From Nymphaea colorata (Eukaryota > Streptophyta > Magnoliopsida > Nymphaeales > Nymphaeaceae), in assembly GCF_008831285.2 (NCBI RefSeq), contig NC_045142.1, positions 26,673,876 through 26,737,875 of the forward strand: a stretch of 64,000 bases of DNA, read 5' to 3'. The position numbers and the translations under genes are program-made. The notes beneath the pieces were generated by a model. The model worked only from the letters and a program-made list of their open reading frames with translations. It was not told the origin of the DNA and made no database searches. This document shows positions 42,700-57,070 of this stretch, one piece after another. The first letter of the stretch is position 1. Each line of letters opens with the position of its first letter.

Positions 42700-43100
42700 T
42701 AGAGGTGAACAACTAGCTCGACTCGTGAACGAGTTCGAGCCGAGTCATTTGCTTAATGAGTCAAGCTCGAGTTCATGAGTCCACTCGTTCAAATAATCGA
42801 GTTGAGTTTGAGATCAACACGTAATTGCCGAGCCGAGCTCGAGCCTTAATCGAGTTTGTCGAGCCTTAATTGAGTTGAACTCGAGCTCAACACATAATGA
42901 TGAATATCAATGCTATTCAAACGAGTTTGTCGAGCCTTAATCGAGTTGAGTTCGAGCTCAACATGCAACGATGAATATTAATTTTATTCAAACGAGTATG
43001 TCCAACCTTAACCGAGTCGAGCTTGAGCTCAACACGTAACCGTCGAGTCGAGCTCGAGCCGACTGAACTCGGGCTCGACTCAGAATGATGTTCACTCCTA
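42700..43100. mobile_element. hAT-like MITE with internal repeats
   Basis: A ~400-bp element. The left end TAGAGGTGAACAAC (42700-42713) and the inverted right end TAGGAGTGAACATC (reverse complement of 43087-43100) match at 11 of 14. Flanks GTTGCAAG (42692-42699) and ATTGCAAG (43101-43108) match at 7 of 8, giving the 8-bp target duplication typical of hAT. The interior contains GAGCTCGAG/CGAGTT words and about two and a half ~75-base units with CGAGTTTGTCGAGCCTTAAT. There is no transposase, so it is non-autonomous. Confidence 0.65.
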
Positions 43101-43108
43101 ATTGCAAG

Positions 43109-43840
43109 GTTCAAATAATCGTTTATAATAATCACTTTCCTTCTCTTTTCTTTCATCCCCTCTTTCCTTTTCCATCATTAATTCTTTCATATTTTTTCCT
43201 TTCTTTTCTGTTAATTAGTATCATTTATTTTCCCTCCATATAAACATGGTATAAAGGACAACAAACAAGCTGCATAAAACGAAAACCAGGTTTGCGGTTG
43301 CTATTTAAGCAGACAAAACTTGGTTTTTGTTTTTTTCTAAAACACAGTTATAAAGACTACTGCTGTATTTGGTTAGAGGAAGAAAGAAAAAAATTGTTGT
43401 CTTTGGTTAGCTAATTAAAAATGAAGAAAAAAAAAAGGAAAATTGAAAAAAAAAACTTATTTACATGCAAATGCAAATGAAAGAAAAGAAGAGGAAGAAA
43501 AAAAAAAAAAAAAATCAATGTAAATCCAATCTCGAGAGCATAACATCAATTACCGACTCGGGCTCGACTCGGGTCAGTTCCTAAACTCAGTGGTGGTAAG
43601 TGGGGGCTGTTCCTATTTTAAGAGAAAGCAAGGCATGTAAATTTGGAGGAAGGCTCAGGGTGTTTTCGTAAATGGAAGAAGTCCTGTATCTGAAACGCGA
43701 CAGGCTTAAACCGGTGAACCCTCCTCACCACGTGACATCCCTTCTCCCTCCTCCCTCTCTGTCTGTCTTCCTCCTTCCTCTCATCACAACCACCAGCGCG
43801 GAAGGACTCTCTTGGATCGTCATCTCACCATTCTCCTGCT
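43109..43840. promoter_or_regulatory. Upstream region of the ACLB gene
   Basis: Spacer with long A runs (43420-43515), passing into a CT-rich core promoter after 43730 (CCCTCCTCCCTCTCTGTCTG). No gene is seen. Confidence 0.5.
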
Positions 43841-43848
43841 TATAAATA
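43841..43848 (+). promoter_or_regulatory. TATA box of the ACLB gene
   Basis: TATAAATA in a pyrimidine-rich promoter. A transcription start about 30 bases downstream, near 43872, would fit the leader exon that ends at 43962. Confidence 0.6.
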
Positions 43849-43962
43849 TCGCCCACCATTCCCCATTCTCTTGTCCTCTCCAGTGACTTCCTTCCTCTTT
43901 CTCGTCGTCGTCTCTCTTTCTGGCGCTGCAGTGTCTCGGAGATCTGAGATCCTAAATCTGAG

Positions 43963-46126
43963 GTTAGTTACCCGCTTGATCTTGAATTGTGGAGTCGTCA
44001 TTGCTTCTTGCTGTATGCAGTTCTTCTACAGTTATACGATGGCTGAATGTAGATTTTGGCCTTGGATGATGCTTGAGATCAAGATCTGCTTCTCGTTCGT
44101 TTTTTTTTTTTTTTTGCCTTTCTCTTCCTTCCTTTCCTTCTCGCTCGTTGTTGTGGAGGACGGAGAAAGAAATCTTGAAGTTCATTTATGAAACAGTACT
44201 AAAGTGTCCAGTTTTCTGCGTGTTAGTTACCGTTTTTGGAAGCCTTTTCTAAATCGGATAATGGAGAGTTCATTTGAGTCACCTCAGCTGCTGGGATCAG
44301 CGCTTTTTCTTTTTTATCCGTCTTTGAATTTCGACGATTCTCTCCTGGACTTGCATTTTGTATAAGCGACGCGTGTCTTGTCGAACTTGCATGTTATAGG
44401 AATGCATTCCTATACGGTTTGTTTAAAAGTGTTCAGAAAATTTATTTATTAATGTATTTCCTAGATTGTTTGTTTGTTGTTTGTCTTTCACTGTTCACTG
44501 CTTCTTCGGACTTTAAAATTCTTTGAGTTTTTTTTTTTTTAGGTACAGTGTAGCATCTTATAGTTTCTCGCTTTGAAGTTAGGAGACGTTGGGTTGACGT
44601 CACTCGCTTCAGTTGAAATACGATCAAGTTTCTTGATTCTCGTTGATAGATTGAAACAATGAATACGATAAAATTCGTGATTTCTTTCCTCAGGGTTCGC
44701 TCCTCGTTGGTTAGATCGTCATTTTAAAGTACATACTTTAGTTTCGTGATGCCTTTATTACTTGTTTCCTGTATCTTTGTTGTGTTTTTGGCATTCAGAA
44801 TTATCCTTAGGGATAATAATTTCTTAGCATTCTCAAGGTATTTGGTAGATTTTTTTTTCTTCGTCTGTGCATTTTTACTGTGTTGCACCCGGGTACATCT
44901 TTATCTCAAAATTTCATTGATTACCTGATGCAGTGAAAATGAGGACTGCTCCTCAATTCCACGATCAACGCCTAAACTAAATAGGAAGAATCAAAAGAAG
45001 ATGCCAAACGGAACGTGAAAGGGAAAGGAAACACAAACAACGATTAGCATGGGATTTCATTAAAATTGATCTCTGATTATGAGCCCTAAACATCTTTAGA
45101 TAGACTAAAAATGGATCCCTGGATCTCGATCCAATAAAAGAAAACGATAAATAATAAAAAAACTAAAATATCAGAACTGGATCTGTTTGGCTCCTGCTCC
45201 TGCATCATTACCTCAAGTTCTTTTAATTGCGGCTGTCTAACATTATTTCTGTTATAGTTGGTTGTAAGATAATTGCAGTAATAGAGCGTTCTAAACTTAC
45301 TCTTTTCCATACTTGCTTTTCTCATGTTTGTAACCTATGCGTAGGAATTGATTCTCTATATTTCCTTATATTAATTGTGAATCGTACTTCAAGAAATTAA
45401 ATATCTTGAGCTGTCCTTAGGAACATCTTTTCATCTCTTGCAATGTAATTTTTGGCTTTTGAAAATCTTTGGCACCACTTTTTGGTAAACAATTTAGTTT
45501 TTTGCCTCAAGATCAGTGATTTCATGAATTCTTTTTAGTGCAGTATTTGTTTAACATCCTCTCTGTTATGGCTTGGTCTACTGTTTGTTCAAACTTCAAA
45601 GCTAAGTCCCTTATTTTGTTTTTCTAAATTTTATTGTTAATGTAAAAGTGGTCGTTTTAAAACAATAGTCCTGGTTGTGCAGCTTTTCTGGAATTATACA
45701 ACAGGTAGCTTAAACTATGGGACATATACTTTTTTTTTTGGCTGTAGACTAAGAGGAAATATATGGGGCTTAGAGATTGTCCTTATTTTCCTCACAGTCT
45801 TTCCAATTTCCATGCTCAGAGAATATGCAAGTTGTTGCTTCCATGTCATTTGTAGCAGTTACTTGTCCTTACTTGATAGCAAGCCATGCATCTTGGCTAT
45901 TGTAGCAGACACTGCTAAAAATTTGGATTTCTTTTCGTTTGTATATCTTACACTACCAGAGGAGGAGCAGTGGACTGGTGCAGATTCTTGTACCTTTTCT
46001 TATGCCTTCCCTGGGTAAAAAAGTTGCCTTCTTTGTTACCTTTTTGGCTTTTGCTCATCATTGTTGGCCATGGTGAACAGATTTCTATTGTATTTGGAAA
46101 CTGATACTTCCATTTCCTTCCTGCAG
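43963..46126 (+). other. Leader intron of the ACLB gene (probable)
   Basis: The donor AATCTGAG then GTTAGT at 43963 and the acceptor CTTCCTGCAG ending at 46126 bracket a 2.2-kb T-rich stretch with no coding content. The second leader exon would be 46127-46155, directly before the start codon. Long leader introns are common in highly expressed plant housekeeping genes. The limits rest on splice signals only. Confidence 0.6.
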
Positions 46127-46155
46127 GTTGTCTATGCTAAAGGCCATTTGACAGG

Positions 46156-49100
46156 ATGGCAACTGGGCAACTGTTCTCCAAAAATACACAAGCTCTCTTT
46201 TACAACTATAAACAGCTTCCTATTCAGCGGATGCTTGATTTCGACTTCCTTTGCGGTGTGTCTTTGAGTTTGTGTTATTTGCTTTTCCTCCTCTCCAGCA
46301 TGCTTACATTCCAGTGATGATTCCAGAATTAATCTCATTTTAGTTTCCAATCCTATATGCTGGTTTCACACCTCTAGGAAGAGAAACTCCATCTGTTGCT
46401 GGCATCATAAATCCTGGTGCTGAGGGATTTCAGAAACTATTCTTTGGTCAAGAGGAAATTGCGATTCCCGTCCATGGAGGGTAACAATATCTCCTTTAGT
46501 CATGTTTGTCACAATTATGATCTGTACAAAGATGTTCCAGAATGCAGAAAGCTATTCTCAACAGTGTTGTTGTTTGTTTCCCTTTTCTCCCTCCAGCATT
46601 GAAGCAGCATGTAGCGCACACCCAACTGCTGATGTTTTCATCAACTTTGCATCCTTTAGAAGGTCAGTGTTGTGTTTATGCATAAACTGTAAATGCCATA
46701 CAGGCTTCATTTCACTGTTTTTACTGTTGTGTATTGATTTTTTTTTTTTTTGCTTTTTTGGGTTATTTGCAGTGCTGCTGCTTCCTCTTTTGCTGCTCTC
46801 AAACAGCCTACGATCAGGGTTGTGGCTATAATTGCTGAAGGTGTTCCTGAAGCTGATACTAAGCAGTTGATTGCTTATGCCAGGGCTAACAATAAGGTGA
46901 AACTTTGACTTCTATTTCTTATTGCATATGTTTGCATTGCTAAGGAATATTGTTCTACTTGTACAACTCAAAAGTGATTTCATATACCACAGGACTCCAT
47001 CTTTTACTTATTATTCTGTCTAGCTTTCAAGTTTCTATTATCTGATGTGAACAATTGCTTGTCCATATCAAGTCTAACCTAATTTTCTGATCTCAATGAT
47101 AGGTGGTCATTGGTCCTGCTACTGTTGGTGGTATTCAGGCAGGTGCTTTTAGGATAGGAGATACTGCCGGTACAATCGACAACATTATTCATTGCAAGCT
47201 TTATCGGCCTGGATCTGTTGGATTTGTTTCCAAATCTGTATGTGCTTGCCCAAGTTGTCACTCAAGTCTTCCTTTTGATTTCTTCATAGTGCACTTATAA
47301 CATAATGAACTGCTTCTGTAGCAGAGCTTACCAACTTTCACATATACTAGTGTTAGCATAAACTCCCCTTGTTATATGTTTGGTGAAAGCATTTCAATGC
47401 ATGCTGAATAACACTATGAATCTGGAGTACCATCTACCATGAGTAAGCAAATGTTATGTAGCACCTGTTTCTTGGATGGGCAATCGTCCTTGCTTTCATG
47501 CATGTGGCACAGTTAGCTTCAGTTATCTTGGTGAAGTAAACAGGAAAAATAAAACCTCTTAAGCTTTTTTTATCATGAATGCAGGGTGGGATGTCAAATG
47601 AAATGTACAATACGATTGCACGTGTCACAGATGGAATTTATGAAGGTGTGTGTGGATGTTATCTATTGCTAGTGGAGCATGCATAATCAAGTAGTCATGA
47701 TTATTTTTTTATTTTGTAGGCATAGCAATTGGTGGAGATGTATTCCCAGGCTCAACACTGTCTGATCATGTCCTGCGGTTTAATAACATTCCTCAGGTAG
47801 GATATTTTCATCTCGAATATTATCTAAGATACTTCTTTGTACAGATTTTTACATAACATCTGTTTTATTTGTTTATTTTTGAAGTCCTAATTGTATAGAA
47901 AATTGATGGTGACGGTACCATAATCCCTACTTATTAAATATTAACATGAAAATTTGAAGTTGTATCTCTTTCAGAAATTGGATGTAGTGTCTATCCAGAG
48001 GCCACAACCCCTAGACTGTTAGAGGCTCCTGTTGTTTCTTGCAATTGCATGTTTCACTTATAAAGCCAAACTCTTAATACTTCCAAATTTTGGACTTAGA
48101 TGGATGTAATTCATGCTTAATTGGAATCATGAGTTGTAACTTTCTAGATTAGTATCTGTTACTAGAGTGTTATATGATTCCCTTCGTTTTTCGTCTTTTC
48201 AAGAGTTGTTTGAATGATCTAAAACTTGTATATCTTTATTACTTTGATATTGTAGGTCAAAATGATGGTGGTTCTTGGTGAACTTGGTGGACGAGATGAA
48301 TACTCCCTTGTTGAAGCTTTAAAGCAAGGAAAAATCAATAAGCCAGTTGTGGCCTGGGTCAGCGGAACCTGTGCAACTCTTTTCAAGTCGGAGGTGCAAT
48401 TTGGTCATGCAGTAAGTCATTGATTAGTTTGTTTACTGTTGTTCTGAATTGTTTTTTAACATTATTTCTGTCTGCTAATCTTTGCTAAATTTTTTTAACT
48501 CAGGGTGCTAAAAGTGGGGGAGAATTGGAATCTGCTCAAGCAAAGAATCAAGCATTGAAGGAAGCAGGTGCAGTGGTACCAACTTCCTATGAGGCATTTG
48601 AGGGTGCTATTAAAGAGACATTCCAAAAGCTTGTATGTTGTCATTATCTCTCATGTGTGCTATACTTCCACATTTCTGAAGACTTCTGTCAGCTAATGGT
48701 CTGTCTTTCTAAATAAAATGAAACTCATTTGGAGGCTTTGCCTCTGCATTGTACTGGTGCTTTGGTTAAGGTTGACGAAGGAAAGATTACTCCAGTAACT
48801 GAGTTTAAGCCACCTCCTATTCCAGAGGATCTAAGTACAGCAATAAAGAGTGGAAAAGTTCGTGCACCAACTCATATTATCTCCACAATCTCTGATGACA
48901 GAGGTTTGGGTCTTGGAGCACCTTAGACTTCACTTAGTTTTTGCAAGTGTTTTATGCTTGAACATTTGATTGGGTCTTTCCTGAGATATTCCGTTGCATA
49001 TTCAGGTGAGGAGCCATGTTATGCTGGTGTGCCAATGTCAACTATTGTGGAACGAGGCTATGGTATTGGTGATGTCATCTCACTTCTTTGGTTCAAACGT

Positions 49101-51535
49101 AGTCTTCCCAGATACTGCACACAGTTTATTGAGGTGAAGTTCCTGCATCCATGTATTTCCTGCAAGGCTTTGATAACTATTGGCATATGTCAGCTGAACC
49201 CGCTGTCTTTGTCAGATTTGCGTCATGCTATGTGCTGATCATGGTCCTTGTGTCTCTGGAGCTCACAATGCAATAGTTACTGCACGGGCTGGAAAAGACC
49301 TAGTCTCAAGTCTTGTTTCTGGTGAGGCTTAACGTGTTCCAAATTTCCCATTTTTGTGGTTCATGTGTAACAATAGTTATGAATAATAGGGTGAAGTGAA
49401 GTAGGACTCTGCTATACTTTTGACATTAAGATGATGCTTTAATTTTCACTTTCCAGTCTGATGTAGTTAGTCAATGGAATGTTGTTAAATCCTTTTGTAT
49501 TTCGTGCAGTCTCTGCTCACTATTTTTGACATTTAAAATCTGATGTTTTCTCTTTTACCTGCCAATCTGATGTAGTTAATTGGAAATGTTGTTAAATCTT
49601 TTTATGTTTCAAACAGGCTTGCTTACCCAATCCTTTCTTATTTCAAACAGGCTTGCTTACCATTGGTCCACGGTTTGGTGGTGCTATTGATGATGCTGCT
49701 CGGTACTTTAAAGATGCATATGATAAGGCAAGTAATTTTGACGAGGATGTGTAGTTAGACTTTTGTTTGTGCAAGTTTACCGAATTAGATCGGCTAAAGA
49801 AATTTGTTTGGTTTGACAGGGCCTTACTCCTTATGAGTTTGTTGAAGGAATGAAAAAGAAAGGTATTCGAGTTCCTGGCATTGGTCACAGGTATAGCAAA
49901 TAATTTTCAGTTGTCTTACATTTATTAATATTTTGTCCCGATCCACCATGCAACACATTTTAATGGATCTGTAACATGATTCCATGAAAAGACAAGCTTC
50001 CCAATAGCAAGATGCAGTATTGCTACCGGACATTATCATATATGCTGTTATGTTCCTATACTTGCACTGCAAGCACCGGGATTCAATAAGGAACTGCATC
50101 AAAGCTATTACAACTTCTAAGAAGACTTTTTTGTGTTGGTTTATATTGTATGATGATTTGTTCACTCTTTTACCTTTTGCAATTTTTAACTGGAATGCCA
50201 GACGAATAATTAAACTTATCATAGTTTAGTTTCCAAAATCTTTCGGTCACCTTGCATTAGTACTTTGTAGTAGCTGGTCTAAACCCTTTAGGTTGTGCTA
50301 TCTGGTCTAAGCCGTTAGGTTAGGTATTCTAGTCATCTTATAACTGGTGATTCTTGTAGCAGAATTTGTGTCCAAAGATGCCAATCCTAACACACGTCTC
50401 ATGTAGTATATGCTAAGTTGGCTCGACTGACTTGGAACGTCTGAAATCTAGGAGATACTTGAATCGGTGACTCAGCCAGGTTGCTGAGTCCGCTTTCAGT
50501 TTTTGGTTGTACATCAGAACAGAAAAAGGAAAAGAAAAAGGCTACATTGGCAAATAATGTTGGTTTTGATATCACTTCTGCTTCTGTTGCTCCATTTGGT
50601 GTGGCTTGGCTAGATACTATATTGATACGGTAGTTCTTGAATTTTAATCGTTTGGTTGCATACTTGCAAAATCATGAATCAACAACTGAATTTAGTTTTT
50701 TCTTGATGAAAGAATTAAGCGGGGAGACAACAGAGACAAAAGGGTGGAGCTGCTTCAGAAATATGCTCACACGCATTTTCCATCTGTGAAGTACATGGAC
50801 TATGCGGTGCAAGTAGAGAAATATACCCTGTCAAAGGCTAACAATCTGGTTCTCAACGTTGATGGAGCTATTGGATCACTTTTCCTGGATCTTCTTTCTG
50901 GTAGTGGAATGTTCAACAAGCAAGAAATTGATGAGATCGTGGAAATTGGTTATCTAAATGGACTGTTTGTTCTGGCACGTTCAGTTGGCCTGATTGGGTG
51001 AGTTCTCTCGAGTCATGCAGCATTGGTTTTAATGCTTTTGCCTTTTCCCTGTTGGACGTGTTCTTACCTCTTCTTTCTCGATCGCAAGTCATAACTGCTC
51101 ATATTTCAGTTAACATTTTTAGGTCCCTTTAGCTCGTGACAGTAAAACCATATGGATGCAATAACTATTTGATCTTTTTTCTTCAAAGCCGGTTCTATAT
51201 TTTTGCATTCTATCTTGATGTCCACATCTTAAATCATTAGTGCTCCAAGCCATTTTGCCCCGAAGTCTAGATTGAACCCCTGGTTTTAACCTTGCACCAT
51301 GTTCACCTTCAGGCAATTATTGGAAAAATCCTCACCGTCGACACATATTCTTTTTTTTTTAAAAAAAAAGAACTTCTTTCTAAGGGCGTCAAAATCAATT
51401 GGTGCCATTCATGCTTGGTATTTAGCTTAACCTTCTAATTACTTTCTTTATATGTACAGGCATACATTTGATCAGAAGAGGTTGAAACAGCCGCTGTATC
51501 GCCATCCATGGGAAGACGTTCTATACACGAAGTAA
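46156..51535 (+). CDS. ACLB: ATP-citrate lyase subunit B
   Basis: Coding exons: 46156-46255, 46378-46480, 46597-46662, 46773-46896, 47103-47237, 47585-47645, 47720-47796, 48256-48411, 48504-48632, 48771-48903, 49006-49133, 49216-49321, 49651-49727, 49820-49890, 50713-50997, 51460-51535. They give 1827 nt and 608 residues, the same length I recall for Arabidopsis ACLB. The start [19 protein letters not shown] is the standard plant N terminus. The cytosolic ACLA/ACLB complex uses ATP and CoA to split citrate into acetyl-CoA and oxaloacetate, feeding wax, sterol and flavonoid synthesis. Visible motifs: the CoA-ligase-like part with FGHAGAKSGG (phospho-accepting His near residue 273), and the citrate-synthase-like part with [35 protein letters not shown] (His near 488) and NVDGA (Asp near 539). 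Intron 13 (49728-49819) has a GC donor (AAG then GCAAGT). The acceptor of exon 13 is duplicated 34 bases upstream. The gene appears intact. Confidence 0.97.
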
Positions 51536-52523
51536 CAACAGAATTTTGCTGCTTCTGCTGTTGCTACTGATTTACCTTGCTACTGTTTGTTTCTTGCCAT
51601 TGGATTTTTCTATCGTTCCTGCTGCATGAGAAGCATATTTACCGAGATCTGTCTTAAAGCGGAACAGGATTTTTTTTTTCTCCTGCTGCCAATGCATTTA
51701 GGCTGTTGTACGAAGACAATCATTTTAAGCAAAAAAAAATGTGGTAACTAATTCGTAGTTTTCTTATCAGATAGCTAGAGAAGGGAAAGAGGAAATTAGC
51801 ATTTTTTTTTTGTACTTTTAGATAATCCTGCATGCACGTGGGATTCGGGTTTCTTATTCAAGTTCGCAATATCAGCCTCCCGTCCAAGACTGTCCTTCCT
51901 CTTGTGAGCAGTTTGGGGAGAAGGGGAGGCAACAGCTTTCCATTACATGAAACGGACATTCCAAGAGTTCCACCTAGCAGAGGCTGGATGAGTCCCTCTT
52001 CTTCCAAGAACTGATGTTCGGAAACAAACAAGTGAACAACCCATGGATGTCGCCGTTGGGGCATGGACCTTGTTAACCAAGCAACTCGTTATCATATCAA
52101 ACCACCGAGACTTTAGAAACCACCGTCCTCTCCCAAGTTCATACAGTGCTGTGTCCATGAATGAAAACGGGCAAGGCCCGGGTAAAATCTCCAGTACAGC
52201 TGAAAAAAAATGCCAAAACCCTCTCCACCAGATTCGGCCCATTTGCGATCCCGGTTGTACCTAGGGTAGACCTGCAGTTCTGCTTGAAAACCAAACCGAG
52301 GGAAAAAAAACAACAAAAAAGTTGTCCCTCCACAGAAAGATGAGTTATGAGAAATTAGACCGTGCAGCAAAACCAATCCGTCCATATAGGAAATACTTCA
52401 GCTGCTGGGTTGAGACTGACGATTTCAAAATGTTGCCTCGTAAGCAGAGTACAGTTCGCCATCATGCAGGAAACAAATAGTAAGGGAATTTATCCATATG
52501 GTTGCGCACTCTTCCATCACCAC
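51536..52523. other. 3' flank of ACLB and spacer
   Basis: The first ~200 bases are the presumed 3' untranslated region. Beyond it, open frames on both strands (51832-52385) overlap each other and have no family motif. I see no gene. Confidence 0.6.
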
Positions 52524-52688
52524 CAGTGGCGGAGCCAGCGTGGGGCAGGTGTGGGCGCCTGCCCACGCCAGCTCAAGAAAACTCCATATGAAATGGAGTC
52601 TCAACCCAGCTTCACCCCTGTGTTGCCCACGCCAATATTTGCTTTATTTTTAAAATAACAGAGCCAAAAATTTCTGGCTCCGCCACTG
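52524..52688. mobile_element. Intact hAT-type MITE, 165 bp
   Basis: Perfect 15-bp terminal inverted repeats: CAGTGGCGGAGCCAG at 52524-52538 and its exact reverse complement at 52674-52688. A perfect 8-bp target duplication, ATCACCAC, flanks the element (52516-52523 and 52689-52696). The interior includes a small palindrome around GGGCAGGTGTGGGCGCCTGCCC. CAG.GG ends with 8-bp duplications define hAT elements. The perfect ends and duplication point to a recent insertion. Confidence 0.92.
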
Positions 52689-52696
52689 ATCACCAC

Positions 52697-53956
52697 CAAC
52701 CCTACTATTCAAAATGTTTCAATGGATTGATCTTAATATAATTCCTAACATGCAAAATTGCTCAGAAATGAAAATCTGCTTATTCAAGGCATGTGGACAG
52801 GCTTTATGGAGATTTCGATAGTATATTGTGTTCACACATGCTTCAAAAAACACAGTTGGATTAAAAGCAATATTTTATGATCACACAATGTTTATAAAAA
52901 ATAAAAACACAATGTTTTCTGAAATGAAAACACGGTATTCCTGAACCATATGCCCTAGAAACATTAAGGCTACGGACGCTGATAACTTCAACGCTAATAG
53001 ATGTTTAAGATTTGCTTTCTTCCCTCCAGTTGAAGGTTACAACAAAGCTCAGACATTCTTCTGCTCTCAAACGTGATCAAACCATCGAAGAATGCACCAC
53101 AACAGATCGCGGGGAACCACCGATAACAATTCTACCCCAAGTATATAGAACTTAGCACTCCTAAAGTGCACAGCGTCATGGGAATATGAATCGTATCAAA
53201 AGCCAAAATGAAAGCTTACTCTCACGCCCCCAGCTACAAAATTAACAGAATATAAATCGTATCATACTAACTTAAGTAGTCAAAAGATTAACGTGGCAAC
53301 ATGTTAATGGGAGAGACGAAGCAAGAAGTCCTAAAAATTTTTACTACCACCTTTTCGAACTTTTTTCTCGGTTCACTGCTTCCCTTCTCACTTAAAACTT
53401 TTTTATTGACCCTTCTAAGCCTTCTTTCTATCCTTCAACAACTTCTTTGCCCGCCTAAGCGCCTCTATGTGCCGCTTTTACTCCTTTTTGAAATAACCCT
53501 GCTTACCGCTTTTGACTTCCAAGTCTGTTAATGACAACCATCCACATGGCTACATTGGTTAAAAATAAGACCTTCAAGTTGCAGGCCAAGGTCAAGAAAA
53601 CCATGCATAAGGTAGGTGGGTCTCTTTTCTCACCATATAAGCGTTCTCTCCGTCAGTCAAATTCAACCATTTCCAAGCGAAGGGATCTAAATAATTTTAT
53701 CAAATTTGAGCCAGCTCATACATAATAATCGAAAGAAACACGCAGAATAAAAACGAGTCTACATTTAATCTGAAAATCAGGGCATGTAAAATGTTTCCAA
53801 GGTTACCAAAGCACCAGGATCAGAACAAAATGAGGCCCAGGTTGCCAGGACAAGAACCTAAAAGTCTTTACTCATGAAATCAACATCAGACAGAACGCCA
53901 GACACCAAGGAACTATAGGCTTAAGACAAGCAAAAAATATTGCAGCAGACTTGCCC
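52697..53956. other. Spacer between the convergent ACLB and eS21 genes
   Basis: AT-rich. The right end includes the presumed 3' untranslated region of eS21. The open frame at 53301-53531 is pyrimidine-biased and carries no motif. Confidence 0.55.
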
Positions 53957-55747
<1,791 letters not shown>

Positions 55748-55788
55748 CTTGTCGGAGAATTAAGAATCACAGTAGAACTTCAATCCAC

Positions 55789-57070
55789 CTGAAATAGAGT
55801 ACAATAATTAGGAGTCATAAATGCCTAAGATTCTAATTACATACATAGAAATCATCTTTAGAGGACAAATTCAGTCCACCTTGAGGCAACTAATGAAGGG
55901 AAACTGAAATGAAAATTTTTGGTTTTATATGAACTGGAAAGTTTAACAAGTTCAGCGTAAAACAGCTTTGATATGCATCTTTCATGATGTATAGAACCAA
56001 AAGCATCTCCTACCTTTATTTGGCAAACTTGCAAAATAATGTGAGCAACAATTCATCAACTAACATAGTGAACTCAGTTCTCTGACCACACCATGATTTA
56101 TATAACAATTTTCATGATGAAATGACCATGTTCTGGCTGGACGATATAGTTAGGAACCAGCAACACAGATATATGGTTTTTCCAGGAGAAAACTGTTTGT
56201 TCTCGTTACAACCTATAACGCTAAAAAGCTAAATAAATCCATTATATGCATTCAATGCAAATGCAGTAAAAGGCTAAATAGAGCAAGAAAAATCCAAAAA
56301 ACATGCTGATAGATAAAAGTCACCCACGTAATTTTCTATTCCAAGTAGCAGTAGTAACAGAAGTGTCTTACTCATATATATCCACAAATTACTCACCGAT
56401 CCAGTGGAACCTTACAGAATTTGACCCCGACTCCGAGAAACCATGAAAAACTAACTAAACAACAAACAATGTCCTTGAATGACTATCCGGAAGATCAAGA
56501 TGACCTCATGAAGGACTCGAACCCCAAATCCATCCTAAAGAAGGGAAATTAACACCTATTGCATATAAACAATTCGATAGTCCAAGAGTGAAAAAGAAAT
56601 GGAGGCAGCAATCAACTCAATCCACAGGCAAGGTACTCTTATGGTTCAACGCTTCAAGGAACTGAAGAAGATAACGCGGTTTCACAAAAAAATAAACCTT
56701 ATAACGCACCAAGAAGATAAGCACAACAACCGGTTCGCAAGAATCCAGTATAAAACAAAAATGGAAGCAAGATCATTCGAACCGCTGGATGGAAAATGGA
56801 CAACAAAGCCCAAAGACTTCCGCGATACGACCAAAGAACTTGTCGCAGAAGAAATCATAAGATTCAGATCCATAACAAAATGGAAATCTAGAGAGAGAGA
56901 AAGAGAACGCTCACCCGAAGGCTCCTTCGACGAAGCGCTACAACAAGGCCTCAGAAATCTCTAACAATGAGGAACTAGGGTTTTCCGGGCCTCAAATAGA
57001 AGAAACATGCTGACGGATTGGATTTGAGACGGTTCGAGATCCATACCCGCTGATTTAAGTCCGGCCCTCC
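55789..57070 (-). promoter_or_regulatory. Leader intron, first exon and promoter of eS21
   Basis: On the minus strand a first leader exon from about 57040 to 56915 ends CTTCGG before a GTGAGC donor. The intron runs 56914-55789, ending in a TTTCAG acceptor. A 120-codon plus-strand open frame over this intron (56599-56964) has no family motif and is discounted. Confidence 0.55.
56976..56983 (-). promoter_or_regulatory. Telo box (AAACCCTA)
   Basis: The minus strand reads AAAACCCTAGTT in the eS21 first exon. Telo boxes near transcription starts are a hallmark of plant ribosomal protein and translation-factor genes and help couple expression to cell growth (established knowledge). Confidence 0.65.

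Noticed and set aside
43931-44191. Open frame near the start of the ACLB leader intron
   Set aside because: It spans the leader exon donor at 43963 and is T-rich intron sequence. The ACLB start is the conserved MATGQLFS at 46156.
51832-52385. Overlapping frames on both strands between ACLB and the hAT MITE
   Set aside because: They overlap each other in many frames and lack motifs, splice context and conservation clues.
56599-56964. 121-codon plus-strand frame opposite the eS21 leader intron
   Set aside because: It has no family motif and a basic, low-complexity composition, and it lies antisense to the eS21 leader intron and first exon.
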